NCBI GenBank assembly: GCA_945882755.1
Contig: CAMCWS010000073.1
Span: 1 to 10,140 of the forward strand
Direction: 5' to 3'
DNA length: 10,140 nucleotides
From: Bordetella parapertussis
GTDB taxonomy: Bacteria; Pseudomonadota; Gammaproteobacteria; Burkholderiales; Burkholderiaceae_C
Under the pieces are notes generated by a model. The model saw only the letters and a list, made by a program, of their open reading frames with translations. It did no database searches and had not been told where the DNA came from. Positions 1-6,570 of this stretch are shown in pieces; the stretch's first letter is position 1, and the number at the start of each line of letters is the position of its first letter. The translations under genes were made by a program, and so were the position numbers.

Positions 1-527
1 GTTCCATCACGTTTGACGGTCAATTGATCACCAAGGCAACCCCCTACGAACGTGCCAAAGCTGGCATTGGCTATGTGCCGCAAGGGCGTGAAATTTTCAA
101 TCGTTTGACGGTGGAAGACAATTTGCGCATGGGCTTGGCCACGCAAAAAGCTGGAACACCTATACCTGCTGAATTGTTTGACATGTTCCCTGTCTTAGAT
201 CAAATGCGGCAGCGCCGAGGTGGTGATTTGTCGGGAGGTCAGCAACAGCAGTTGGCCATTGCACGTGCATTGGCTGGCTCCCCCAAGTTATTGGTGCTGG
301 ACGAACCGACAGAGGGTATACAGCCAAGCATCATCAAAGACATTGGCCGTGTTATTCAACAACTGGCCAAGCGAGGCGACATGGCTATTTTGTTGTGCGA
401 GCAGTACTACGATTTTGCTGAAGAATTAGCAGACCATTATTTGGTGATGGAGCGTGGCGAGGTCATTGCACAAGGCTCAGGCAGTGAAATGCAATCAAAG
501 GGGATTCGTCAGCTGGTTTCTATTTGA
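1..527 (+). CDS. urtE: Urea ABC transporter ATP-binding subunit UrtE (3' part)
   Basis: This is the C-terminal part of a cytoplasmic ATPase subunit of the branched-chain-type urea importer UrtABCDE, which hydrolyses ATP to drive urea uptake. The frame is open from base 3, so the gene enters from outside the window; the Walker A region is missing. Visible motifs, in order, are the Q-loop (YVPQGREIF), the ABC signature (LSGGQQQQLAIARAL), Walker B (LLVLDEPTEGIQPSII) and the D-loop. The phrase TEGIQPS and the later EQYYDFAEELAD are typical of UrtE rather than of the amino-acid paralogue LivF, so the specific name is well supported. In many Burkholderiales the urease genes follow urtE directly. 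Here the next gene is convergent and overlaps the last 19 bases, and only ureD is found, 2.7 kb away on the other strand. The in-frame TTG at 24 is internal and is not a start. Confidence 0.93.
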   Translation, partial: SITFDGQLITKATPYERAKAGIGYVPQGREIFNRLTVEDNLRMGLATQKAGTPIPAELFDMFPVLDQMRQRRGGDLSGGQQQQLAIARALAGSPKLLVLDEPTEGIQPSIIKDIGRVIQQLAKRGDMAILLCEQYYDFAEELADHYLVMERGEVIAQGSGSEMQSKGIRQLVSI

Positions 528-964
528 ATTTTTACCCGCACAGGCACCACCGAAAAGCTGGGACAGTTGTACCGCTCTATATCTTCTGCATGGAGTGGGT
601 AGGAATTGCAGTTGGAGAAACGCCGCCAAGTTGAATCGTAAATACCGCATTGGAATTTATCTTCGCCCACAGGTTCTAGAAAGAAGCACTTTTTTTCTAG
701 ACAGCAGTTGCCACATTGAACGCAAGAGCCTTGTATTTGAACGGGGATGTTTTTATTCTGTAAAAAAACATCTTCTAAAAAATGCCGCACAGGTCCTTGC
801 GATATCGCCTCTAAGTGGATGCGCATTTTCTTCACACTGTTGCCGTACTCAAGAATGAATTTCTTTTTCCAAAACAGCAAGGACATGAGCAAAGGGGAGA
901 CAGGTATCAACAGGGATATGACAAACACGATGAGTTTTGAGAACAGCTTTGAAAAAGTTTTCAC
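509..964 (-). CDS. Membrane-anchored CxxCxxCC cysteine-cluster protein
   Basis: This is a 151-residue protein. It has one hydrophobic segment at about residues 10-31, followed by basic residues, then a cysteine-rich C-terminal domain. The core is C81-x2-C84-x2-C87-C88, with further cysteines at 93, 106, 119 and 134. The CxxCxxCC arrangement followed by CGIYD and a Cys-Pro near the end matches the YkgJ-like putative zinc- or iron-chelating family (Pfam PF03692 type); no reaction is established for that family. The start is GTG at 964, inside the sequence GTGA that also holds the TGA stop of the upstream phosphodiesterase gene. This 4-base overlap indicates translational coupling. Its 3' end overlaps urtE convergently by 19 bases. 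Metal or Fe-S binding is inference from the cysteines. Most homologues I recall are soluble, so the N-terminal anchor is slightly unusual. Confidence 0.82.
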   Translation of the reverse strand: MKTFSKLFSKLIVFVISLLIPVSPLLMSLLFWKKKFILEYGNSVKKMRIHLEAISQGPVRHFLEDVFLQNKNIPVQIQGSCVQCGNCCLEKKCFFLEPVGEDKFQCGIYDSTWRRFSNCNSYPLHAEDIERYNCPSFSVVPVRVKIQIETS

Positions 965-2187
965 TTAAGCCCCATGCAGTTTGCATAAAACGTGACTGTG
1001 GCTGGCCAGTCTGAAAAAATGCCACGAATGCCCACATCCTTATTCAGAACATGAAGCGCTTCAAGAATGTCACCTTCATGGTGGATGCCAGCGGTGACCG
1101 ATTGGTAATACCAACCGCCTTTGTCCAAAGCCATGACACCCGAACGCTCAAGCGACCAAGTGATGATGTCAAGCTCTGCTTTTTTGATATTTTTGGCGTA
1201 GGCAGATGGCACCAGTTTTCCATCTTCTAAAGTCAATAAAGCAAAGACAGGGGGCGCCACAATCTTGACGCCTTTTCTTTTGTAGTCATTGAGCTTTTCT
1301 AGGGATGGCAAGTCTTTGACGGTTTCTGCAGCGTCCAGGAAAACCGCTTGCTTGGCAAAGCTTGGTTCGTTTTGTATCCAATACAAAATGTCCTGCTCAT
1401 TGAAAGATTGCGGGAATACTTGGCTGGGTTTCACGCCTGCCTGTTTGTATTCATCGATCATCTTTTGAGCGTATTGCTGTTGCGTGAAGCCCTCGAAAGG
1501 CATGGTGACCGAGGCTTCTTTCAACTCTGGCGTCATCTTCAGACCCAAGCGTTTGAACAGCGCAATGCTTTCCTTGTGGCTCATCAGCGTGCCGCTGGTG
1601 GGTCCTGAATACAGGTCTGTTCGCCAAGCAGGTGTGCCCGCCATGAATTCTTGTGCTGTCAGGGCCTTGGGGTTGAAGCCATCCATTTTTCCGCGCAGCG
1701 ATTTGAATTCGGCCAAGGTGATGTCACTGGCCCTGCACTCGGCAGAGGCGGGTGTTTTGGTGCTGGGGTCAAAGGGGCTAAACGGCTTGGTGCATTTGGT
1801 TGCCAAGGGGGTGAGCAAAATATTGGTCGTGGTGTGCAAATCATTTTGCGCATGCCGGCATACCAGTTCTTTGTCTTTGGTGAAGGTGACATCACACTCC
1901 ATCACCCCTGCGCCCATGCGAGCAGCCGCCTCATAGGACTCGACGGTGTGCTCAGGGAACATCAAGGCCGCACCGCGGTGGCCGATGGAAAAATCCGATT
2001 TCTTAAAAGGCCCGTTGGTGCAGCTTTGTAGTTTTCGCTTCAAGGGCGAATCTTGCATCTGCGACACCAAGAAAAATGGCCTGGGTCCCAGTTGAATATT
2101 TTGAATGGGGGTATTTTGTTCAGCAGTGACGCCAAAGGTGGCAAATAAAAATGAAGTCAGTGCTAATTTTGCAATGTGCTTGAACAT
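961..2187 (-). CDS. Secreted glycerophosphodiester phosphodiesterase (GDPD family)
   Basis: This 408-residue enzyme is predicted to hydrolyse glycerophosphodiesters (deacylated phospholipid head groups) to glycerol-3-phosphate and an alcohol, probably in the periplasm. A Sec signal peptide covers residues 1-22 (basic MFKHIAK, hydrophobic core, VTA before EQ). The TIM-barrel GDPD motifs follow: H70-R71-G72, PEHT at 78-81, the metal pair E97 and D99 in ECDV, H112 in the next strand, the metal glutamate in TPELKE near 221, and FSDWP near 391. The length suits the GlpQ-like secreted branch, which has an insertion (about 125-200) after the first catalytic half. The ATG at 2187 is supported by the signal peptide, although no clear ribosome binding site precedes it. 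It lies 68 bp after the CDP-diacylglycerol pyrophosphatase-like gene and is coupled to the cysteine-cluster gene by a GTGA overlap. The family is sure; the substrate is not. Confidence 0.92.
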   Translation of the reverse strand: MFKHIAKLALTSFLFATFGVTAEQNTPIQNIQLGPRPFFLVSQMQDSPLKRKLQSCTNGPFKKSDFSIGHRGAALMFPEHTVESYEAAARMGAGVMECDVTFTKDKELVCRHAQNDLHTTTNILLTPLATKCTKPFSPFDPSTKTPASAECRASDITLAEFKSLRGKMDGFNPKALTAQEFMAGTPAWRTDLYSGPTSGTLMSHKESIALFKRLGLKMTPELKEASVTMPFEGFTQQQYAQKMIDEYKQAGVKPSQVFPQSFNEQDILYWIQNEPSFAKQAVFLDAAETVKDLPSLEKLNDYKRKGVKIVAPPVFALLTLEDGKLVPSAYAKNIKKAELDIITWSLERSGVMALDKGGWYYQSVTAGIHHEGDILEALHVLNKDVGIRGIFSDWPATVTFYANCMGLK

Positions 2188-2255
2188 AAGTGTGCAAGTG
2201 AAGGGAAAAAAGTCATCTTAAAAATGCCGCATGAAAATTTGATGACAGCTTGTAA

Positions 2256-2921
2256 CTATCGGCAAACGTACTGGGTGAATAAATGTCCCGGGCTGGTAGC
2301 GGTCACAACCACCTTAAAGCCGCCACTTTCCTGCTTGCTTACAAGCACGCCGTAGTCGGGCAAATTTTGTTGCTTGGCCAACTCGGCGGCAATCTTCCAA
2401 ACATTCCATAAGTTGGAACTGTTTCCTGTTGCCATGCTTTTGAACTGGGTACGCGCTTCGGGCTTTAGGCGAACCAGGTGCACATGCAGTTGATTTTGGG
2501 ACCTGAAGTTCTGTGGGTTGACGACCAGGGCGATGGAATCTGAAGCAATGCGTTGTGTAGCGACATCCCATGCGTACTGCCATATTCCCTCGGGACGCAA
2601 AGGGTCTTCAACCCCGGTGATGACTTGCAAAGGCATCACCAGACCGTGGACAAATGATGCAGGGCAACCGCACATCTTGATGTCTCGGATGGCGACATAT
2701 TCCGTGTTGATCGACCAAACTTCCGTGGTTTTTCTGCAGGAAGTCTCAGGTGAGCAGGCCACTTCTGCAATCGGCGCTCGACATCGGGCGCAATAGTTTT
2801 CTAGCTTGGGGTCAACACAATGTTTGACGATGTCAAGCAGTATGTCGCTGTTTGGCATGGCATAAAGGCCACCCCAGGGAAATAGAAGAAGACAACTAAG
2901 GAAGAGGCGATGAATTGTCAT
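2256..2921 (-). CDS. cdh: CDP-diacylglycerol pyrophosphatase (Cdh family)
   Basis: Members of this family hydrolyse CDP-diacylglycerol to CMP and phosphatidate and belong to the HIT-like fold. The HIT-type motif is visible as QLHVHLVRL (histidines 146 and 148 when counted from the ATG at 2921). It is preceded by family blocks such as FVHGLVMPL and ITGVEDP, and by PEGIWQYAWD. Six cysteines lie before the core, which fits a secreted, disulfide-bonded protein. The reading frame is open to an ATG at 3008. I place the start at 2921 because the protein then begins with a compact signal peptide, MTIHRLF plus a leucine-rich core ending in LYA. ATGs at 2942 and 2945 are also possible, and none has a good ribosome binding site. 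It probably heads the three-gene minus-strand group and diverges from the cupin gene. Confidence 0.88.
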   Translation of the reverse strand: MTIHRLFLSCLLLFPWGGLYAMPNSDILLDIVKHCVDPKLENYCARCRAPIAEVACSPETSCRKTTEVWSINTEYVAIRDIKMCGCPASFVHGLVMPLQVITGVEDPLRPEGIWQYAWDVATQRIASDSIALVVNPQNFRSQNQLHVHLVRLKPEARTQFKSMATGNSSNLWNVWKIAAELAKQQNLPDYGVLVSKQESGGFKVVVTATSPGHLFTQYVCR

Positions 2922-2954
2922 CAAGCGAACATATTTATGCATCATGATGTATTG

Positions 2955-3248
2955 ATGAAAACGAACACAATTGTTTTGGGTCAGAGGATTGGACAGTTTA
3001 AACAACATCTCTCTGAACTGGGATTTATCTCACCTGTTTTGGGCGAACTAGAGCCATTGCGCAATGTGCCTGAATTCACAAACCGTCAAGAGGTTTTGGG
3101 GCTGGTCTTAGAAGGCGACTTGGCACTCAAGTCCCAAGGCGAAACCACCAACTATTTGATGGGTGAATTGTTTTTCATCGACAAGGTGACCCGCTTTGAA
3201 TTGCAAGCAGGTCCTGCTGGCGTGAAGTACTTGTTTGCTTTCAAATAG
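2955..3248 (+). CDS. Small cupin-domain protein lacking metal histidines
   Basis: This single-domain cupin has 97 residues. The strand pattern EVLGLVLEGDLALKSQGE, then a GELFFID turn, then a final GVKYLFAFK strand, is the small cupin seen in many Burkholderiales proteins of about 95-100 residues. Those relatives usually carry a THTHPFEV-type metal motif. Here the same place reads EFTNRQEV, and the second-motif histidine is also absent, so metal binding is doubtful. No function can be named; a ligand-binding or structural role is possible. I chose the ATG at 2955 because homologues begin about there. An in-frame ATG at 2910 has a purine-rich AAGGAAGAGG just upstream, but that start would overlap the signal-peptide codons of the divergent cdh gene, where such purine-rich sequence is expected by chance. 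The gene ends 5 bases before the ureD stop, convergently. Confidence 0.8.
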   Translation: MKTNTIVLGQRIGQFKQHLSELGFISPVLGELEPLRNVPEFTNRQEVLGLVLEGDLALKSQGETTNYLMGELFFIDKVTRFELQAGPAGVKYLFAFK

Positions 3249-3253
3249 TTGGC

Positions 3254-4084
3254 TTACATCGCCCATATGCGAGGTGTAACCGCAGGTCGTTGCCACAACT
3301 CAGACCGCCAAAGCAACCAAATACGGCGCATCAAATCCATGGCTTGCTCAACTTGCGCGGACAAGACACGCACGACCACCAGCTTGGGGTCAGGAGATGT
3401 CACACCCGCTTGCAATTCAAGCGCATGTTGATCACACACACTACGCGCCAAGGTAATGACGTGCTGCAACAACTCGTCTGACATGGCGCTGCCTTGCGCA
3501 AACACCAAGGTACTTTGGCAGCTGTGACCATTCAGCCCCAAGGGGCTTTGCAACAAGCGGTGGTCGCTGGCTTGAATCAATCCCCGTTCAAGCCACACAC
3601 CTTCAATTTCCAGATGCTGTTGATATTGCCCCGAGGTAAACGCTTGACCTGCGTGGGGCAAACCCAAGGCTGTGACATCCCAGGCCATGAGTTGACTGTC
3701 AGCCGCCATATGGAACTTGATTTGGTTATGCGCTTGGCAACCGCTGTAGGCCAATGCTTCCAAGGGCAGCCATTCAAGTCGGCTGCCTTCGGCTAAGGTG
3801 GCGTTGACATATTGGGATGCAGTTTGACCATCGGAGTGGTAAAAACGTGTGGCCCCAGGTGTGGTCAGCAAAGCATGGGCTTGGGGCTGTAAGTTCAGAT
3901 CGATATGCAGTTCGTCACCCCCCACCAAGCCGCTGGGCGGGTGAACCAAGATGTTGTGACATACCTTGTCCCCCTCAGGATAAAGGCTCTTCAAGATACG
4001 AAGAGGGCCATCGTGTACGTGGCGAGCCACACAATGACCGTCTTCAACGCTGTAATCGATGCTGAGTTTGGCTTTCCAGCCCAT
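3254..4084 (-). CDS. ureD: Urease accessory protein UreD
   Basis: UreD (UreH) binds urease apoprotein and, with UreF and UreG, delivers nickel to the active site in the cytoplasm. The protein is about 276 residues long, normal for the family. Recognisable blocks are HDGPLRILKSLYPEGD near the N terminus, ILVHPPSGLVGGD, TTPGATRFYHSDG, WLPLEALAYSG and a late SPLGLNGH. The frame is open to a TTG at 4096. I prefer the ATG at 4084 because it gives the family-like MGWKAKL opening and lies 4 bases after the stop of the ZIP-like gene. Either start implies translational coupling to that gene. No ureA, ureB or ureC is adjacent in this window: downstream is the convergent cupin gene. The ureD is therefore separated from both urtE and the structural genes, unlike the usual ureDABC order. 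Confidence 0.93.
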   Translation of the reverse strand: MGWKAKLSIDYSVEDGHCVARHVHDGPLRILKSLYPEGDKVCHNILVHPPSGLVGGDELHIDLNLQPQAHALLTTPGATRFYHSDGQTASQYVNATLAEGSRLEWLPLEALAYSGCQAHNQIKFHMAADSQLMAWDVTALGLPHAGQAFTSGQYQQHLEIEGVWLERGLIQASDHRLLQSPLGLNGHSCQSTLVFAQGSAMSDELLQHVITLARSVCDQHALELQAGVTSPDPKLVVVRVLSAQVEQAMDLMRRIWLLWRSELWQRPAVTPRIWAM

Positions 4085-4088
4085 GGCT

Positions 4089-5474
4089 TTATTCAAAAAG
4101 CTTGAATCCTACCGCGGACACAAAGCCCACCAAGGTAGAAAACCCAGCCATATTGGGCGTGGACAAATGCGCGGCTTCAGGCAGCATCGCCGAGCCAATC
4201 ATGGTCAACATCGCACCTGCGGCAATGCCTTCCACCACAATCATGGCCGAGTGTGGAATGGACTCACCCACATAAGCCCCAAACCCAGCGCCCACAGCGC
4301 AAATAACAGTCAGTACTGACCAAAGAAAAATAATTTTGCTGGTGGAGAAACCTTGTTGCTTCATGTTCACGCTGGCCGACAAGGCTTCAGGGAAGTTGGC
4401 CAAAAACAAGGCACCGACCAAGGTCAGCGGCATGACTTCAAAAAAGGTCACAGGAACACCTGCCGCCACTCTGGCCGCCACGATAGACAGCATGACCGTG
4501 CCAATCACAAAGCTCTCAGGAATCACATCCAGCAAATTGCCCAACCAAATGGCCATGCCAGCGTTGTTGTGTTCTTCTTTCATATTGCTCAAGTCGGTGG
4601 CGGTGGGGACCTCGCTGCCACCGGTTCGGATGGCATCAATCGCCAAATTGGCCCAAGCTTGTTTGGCAACAGCGGCTTGGTCGAGGTGACGCTTGTTTTC
4701 CAAAATACGTTGTGCTGCGAGTTCACGAACAGAGCTTACAAATTCGGGGTGGCTGCGTGCAAAAACCTCGTACTGCGATTTGTGCAGCACCAGCAGCTCG
4801 GCTGGGCCATGCTCTGCCACAGCGGTGGTGCTGTGGGCTTGGTGCGACAAGAAAGACACCTCACCCAATAAATCGCCACGCTCCACCGTGTGGCTGCTGC
4901 CATCTGCATGAGTTAGGGTGAGGGATCCAGAGCGAACGATGTACAGCTCGGTGGAAGGGTCACCGATAGAAAACAAGGTTTCCTCTTGCACCAAAAACTT
5001 TGGATGCAACTGCTTGACCAAATCCTGCATCATCTCAGCAGACATGCTGCTGAAAAAAGAGGAGTTGCCAATGGACTGCATCAAGTCGGCTTGGCGCTTG
5101 GATTTGTTGCGGGCATGTTGGGCGATGATGTAAGCCCCTTTGCGCAAATAGCCGCCATGCGCACTGAGCAACTGGTCAAGCAGTATGAAGATCAAGCCAC
5201 CAACCACCATGGCAACCAGCAAAGTGATGAAGTGGTTTATTTCCGTCGTACGGCTTGCGATATCCGCATTTGCCAAAGCTTCCACGGTGGGTGACACCAG
5301 TTCCAGCGCCAAAGCAGATATCAAAGCGCCAGCGCCAAAGCCGCACATGGCCCCCACTTTGGCGTTCGACATCGGCGTGGTGATGCCGACAATGGCGCCA
5401 AGCACCATAGAACCCGCCGCAATCGCACCCAAAATGGCTGCCCACAAAATCAATGTCGTGCCCATGTCCTGCAT
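4089..5474 (-). CDS. ZIP-like metal transporter with inserted cyclic-nucleotide-binding domain
   Basis: This 461-residue membrane protein has three N-terminal membrane segments (about residues 8-33, 44-61 and 83-102), a Crp-like cyclic-nucleotide-binding domain (about 137-253), and four or five C-terminal segments (about 307-461). The membrane parts read as ZIP family: GAGALISALALELVSP early, PES and NFPEA in the two central helices, and GIAAGAMLTM with MLPEA late. ZIP proteins normally carry HNxPEG in both central helices. Here these are DVIPES (from D316) and ANFPEA (E363), so the histidines are lost and the transported ion is uncertain. The inserted domain has GDLLGEVSFL, but the phosphate-binding arginine of the usual PRxAxV is replaced by HSTTAV, so nucleotide binding is doubtful. 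Start: the frame extends to TTG at 5495, but the ATG at 5474 has AGGAG six bases upstream. Coupling to ureD suggests, but does not prove, nickel supply. Confidence 0.82.
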   Translation of the reverse strand: MQDMGTTLILWAAILGAIAAGSMVLGAIVGITTPMSNAKVGAMCGFGAGALISALALELVSPTVEALANADIASRTTEINHFITLLVAMVVGGLIFILLDQLLSAHGGYLRKGAYIIAQHARNKSKRQADLMQSIGNSSFFSSMSAEMMQDLVKQLHPKFLVQEETLFSIGDPSTELYIVRSGSLTLTHADGSSHTVERGDLLGEVSFLSHQAHSTTAVAEHGPAELLVLHKSQYEVFARSHPEFVSSVRELAAQRILENKRHLDQAAVAKQAWANLAIDAIRTGGSEVPTATDLSNMKEEHNNAGMAIWLGNLLDVIPESFVIGTVMLSIVAARVAAGVPVTFFEVMPLTLVGALFLANFPEALSASVNMKQQGFSTSKIIFLWSVLTVICAVGAGFGAYVGESIPHSAMIVVEGIAAGAMLTMIGSAMLPEAAHLSTPNMAGFSTLVGFVSAVGFKLFE

Positions 5475-5480
5475 GCCTAT

Positions 5481-5485
5481 CTCCT
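5481..5485 (-). promoter_or_regulatory. Shine-Dalgarno AGGAG deciding the ZIP-like gene start
   Basis: AGGAG on the minus strand ends six bases before the ATG at 5474. The longer TTG start at 5495 has only a weak AAGG upstream, so this site favours the 461-residue form that begins MQDMGTT, seven residues shorter. Confidence 0.75.
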
Positions 5486-5540
5486 GCTCGGTCAATGACC
5501 TTGTTCTGCGATAACTTTGATCAGGCTGTAGCGCCTTGTT

Positions 5541-6419
5541 TCAGCCGTGTAAGTAGTCGGTTAATTTGGCACCACAATTCGAGCAATGTTTAGCCTCAGG
5601 CAGATGACCTTCAGTTAAGCACTCATGGCAAGTGCGAGTGGTTGCTGCATAGGACTCTTCATGCAAGCCTCCTCGGTGCATGGCCATTTCTGCTGTCACG
5701 ATACCTGTAGGTACAGCCAAGGTTCCCCAGCCTATCAGCATCATGCAAGACGCTATGAACTGTCCCAAAGGGGTCTTTGCCGTTATGTCGCCAAAACCTA
5801 CGGTGGTGACTGTGGTGATGGCCCAATAAATCGAAATTGGAATACTGGTAAAGCCATTTTCGGGGCCTTCAACCACATACATCAAACTGCCCATCACAAT
5901 GACCAAAAACAGAACAAACGATAAGAAGACAAAGATTTTTCGTCGACTGTCTGCCAGCGCCAATAACAACCACTGGTACTCGGCAACATAAGCAGGCATT
6001 TTCAGCACCCTGAAAATGCGCAAGAGGCGCATCACCCGTACATCAAGCAAGGCGTAGAGCTCGGGGAAGAACAAGGCTAAATATGAGGGCAGCAAAGACA
6101 GCAAATCAACCAAGCCAAAAAAGCTGGTGGCGTAGCGCAAGGGTTTGGGGCAACACGACAGGCGAGCGATGTACTCGATGGTGAACAAAATAGTGAAGAA
6201 CCATTCTGCTGCGGAAAATTCAAACTCGAGACCTTGCCGCAAGCTTTGGACACTGTCGGCCATGACCACCAACACGCTCAAAATGATCGCCCATATGAGG
6301 GCAACATCAAATAACTTACCTGCTGGCGTATCAGCTTCAAAAATGATGGTGTAGAGCTTTAAACGCCAACCATCTAAAGGCCGATCAAGGTTGTTGAATT
6401 TGTGGTGGATGGCATCCAT
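5541..6419 (-). CDS. Voltage-gated K+ channel with C-terminal zinc-ribbon-like tail
   Basis: This is a six-transmembrane potassium channel subunit of the inner membrane, 292 residues from the chosen ATG. Segments S1-S3 lie at about 37-56, 70-88 and 99-118. S4 has positive residues at every third place (R128, R131, R134, R137, K140), the voltage-sensor pattern. The pore helix leads to the canonical K+ filter TTVGFGD (205-211), followed by a hydrophobic S6. The C terminus holds C264-x2-C267 and C279-x2-C282, a compact four-cysteine motif of zinc-ribbon type (CHEC and CSNC); metal binding is inference. The frame is open to a GTG at 6482, which would add 21 residues. I prefer the ATG at 6419 because the family-like segment RPLDGWRLKLYTIIFEAD follows soon after, but neither site has a strong ribosome binding site. 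The gene lies after a terminator and 66 bp before the ZIP-like gene, so the two may be co-transcribed. Confidence 0.88.
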   Translation of the reverse strand: MDAIHHKFNNLDRPLDGWRLKLYTIIFEADTPAGKLFDVALIWAIILSVLVVMADSVQSLRQGLEFEFSAAEWFFTILFTIEYIARLSCCPKPLRYATSFFGLVDLLSLLPSYLALFFPELYALLDVRVMRLLRIFRVLKMPAYVAEYQWLLLALADSRRKIFVFLSFVLFLVIVMGSLMYVVEGPENGFTSIPISIYWAITTVTTVGFGDITAKTPLGQFIASCMMLIGWGTLAVPTGIVTAEMAMHRGGLHEESYAATTRTCHECLTEGHLPEAKHCSNCGAKLTDYLHG

Positions 6420-6514
6420 CCGTTCTTGTTTATTTTTCACAACTTGTTTTAATTGATAAAAAGAGAAACCCTGTCTAAACACACTTGGATTGAGGTCTTC
6501 AGTTTGAGCGCTTT

Positions 6515-6544
6515 AAAAACCCCATCTTTCGCAAGATGGGGTTT
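6515..6544 (-). terminator. Intrinsic terminator of the channel operon
   Basis: A perfect inverted repeat has arms 6517-6528 and 6533-6544, a four-base loop, and a GC-rich core (CCCCATC/GATGGGG). On the minus strand the stem is followed by TTTTT. It lies 26 bases after the stop of the voltage-sensor/bestrophin-like gene, so it should end the operon that runs from the right edge. It also marks the K+ channel gene as the start of a separate unit. No convincing promoter hexamers were identified in the AT-rich stretch 6420-6514. Confidence 0.9.
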
Positions 6545-6570
6545 GATGTGGTGGGCCAATCGGCCCAGCC

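Noticed and set aside
454..858. Plus-strand open frame of 134 codons
   Set aside because: It lies antisense to the cysteine-cluster gene and overlaps urtE; its protein has no recognisable motif, whereas the minus-strand frame has a clear CxxCxxCC domain.
2940..2949. Perfect 10-base palindrome CATCATGATG between the divergent cdh and cupin genes
   Set aside because: It is too short and simple to call an operator without a second copy or a known regulator, and it may lie within coding sequence if longer starts are used.
2910..2954. Upstream extension of the cupin gene to ATG 2910 with purine-rich AAGGAAGAGG before it
   Set aside because: The purine-rich stretch is the complement of leucine/serine signal-peptide codons of cdh, and the extra residues do not look like the cupin family N terminus; kept only as an alternative.
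4353..4871. Plus-strand open frame of 172 codons
   Set aside because: It is fully antisense to the ZIP-like gene, is rich in His, Gln and Arg, and has no family signal; it is a shadow of the real gene.
6420..6514. Possible promoter (TTAGAC and TATCAA-like hexamers) before the K+ channel gene
   Set aside because: Spacing is about 14 bases and the match is weak; a promoter is expected after the terminator, but I cannot place it.
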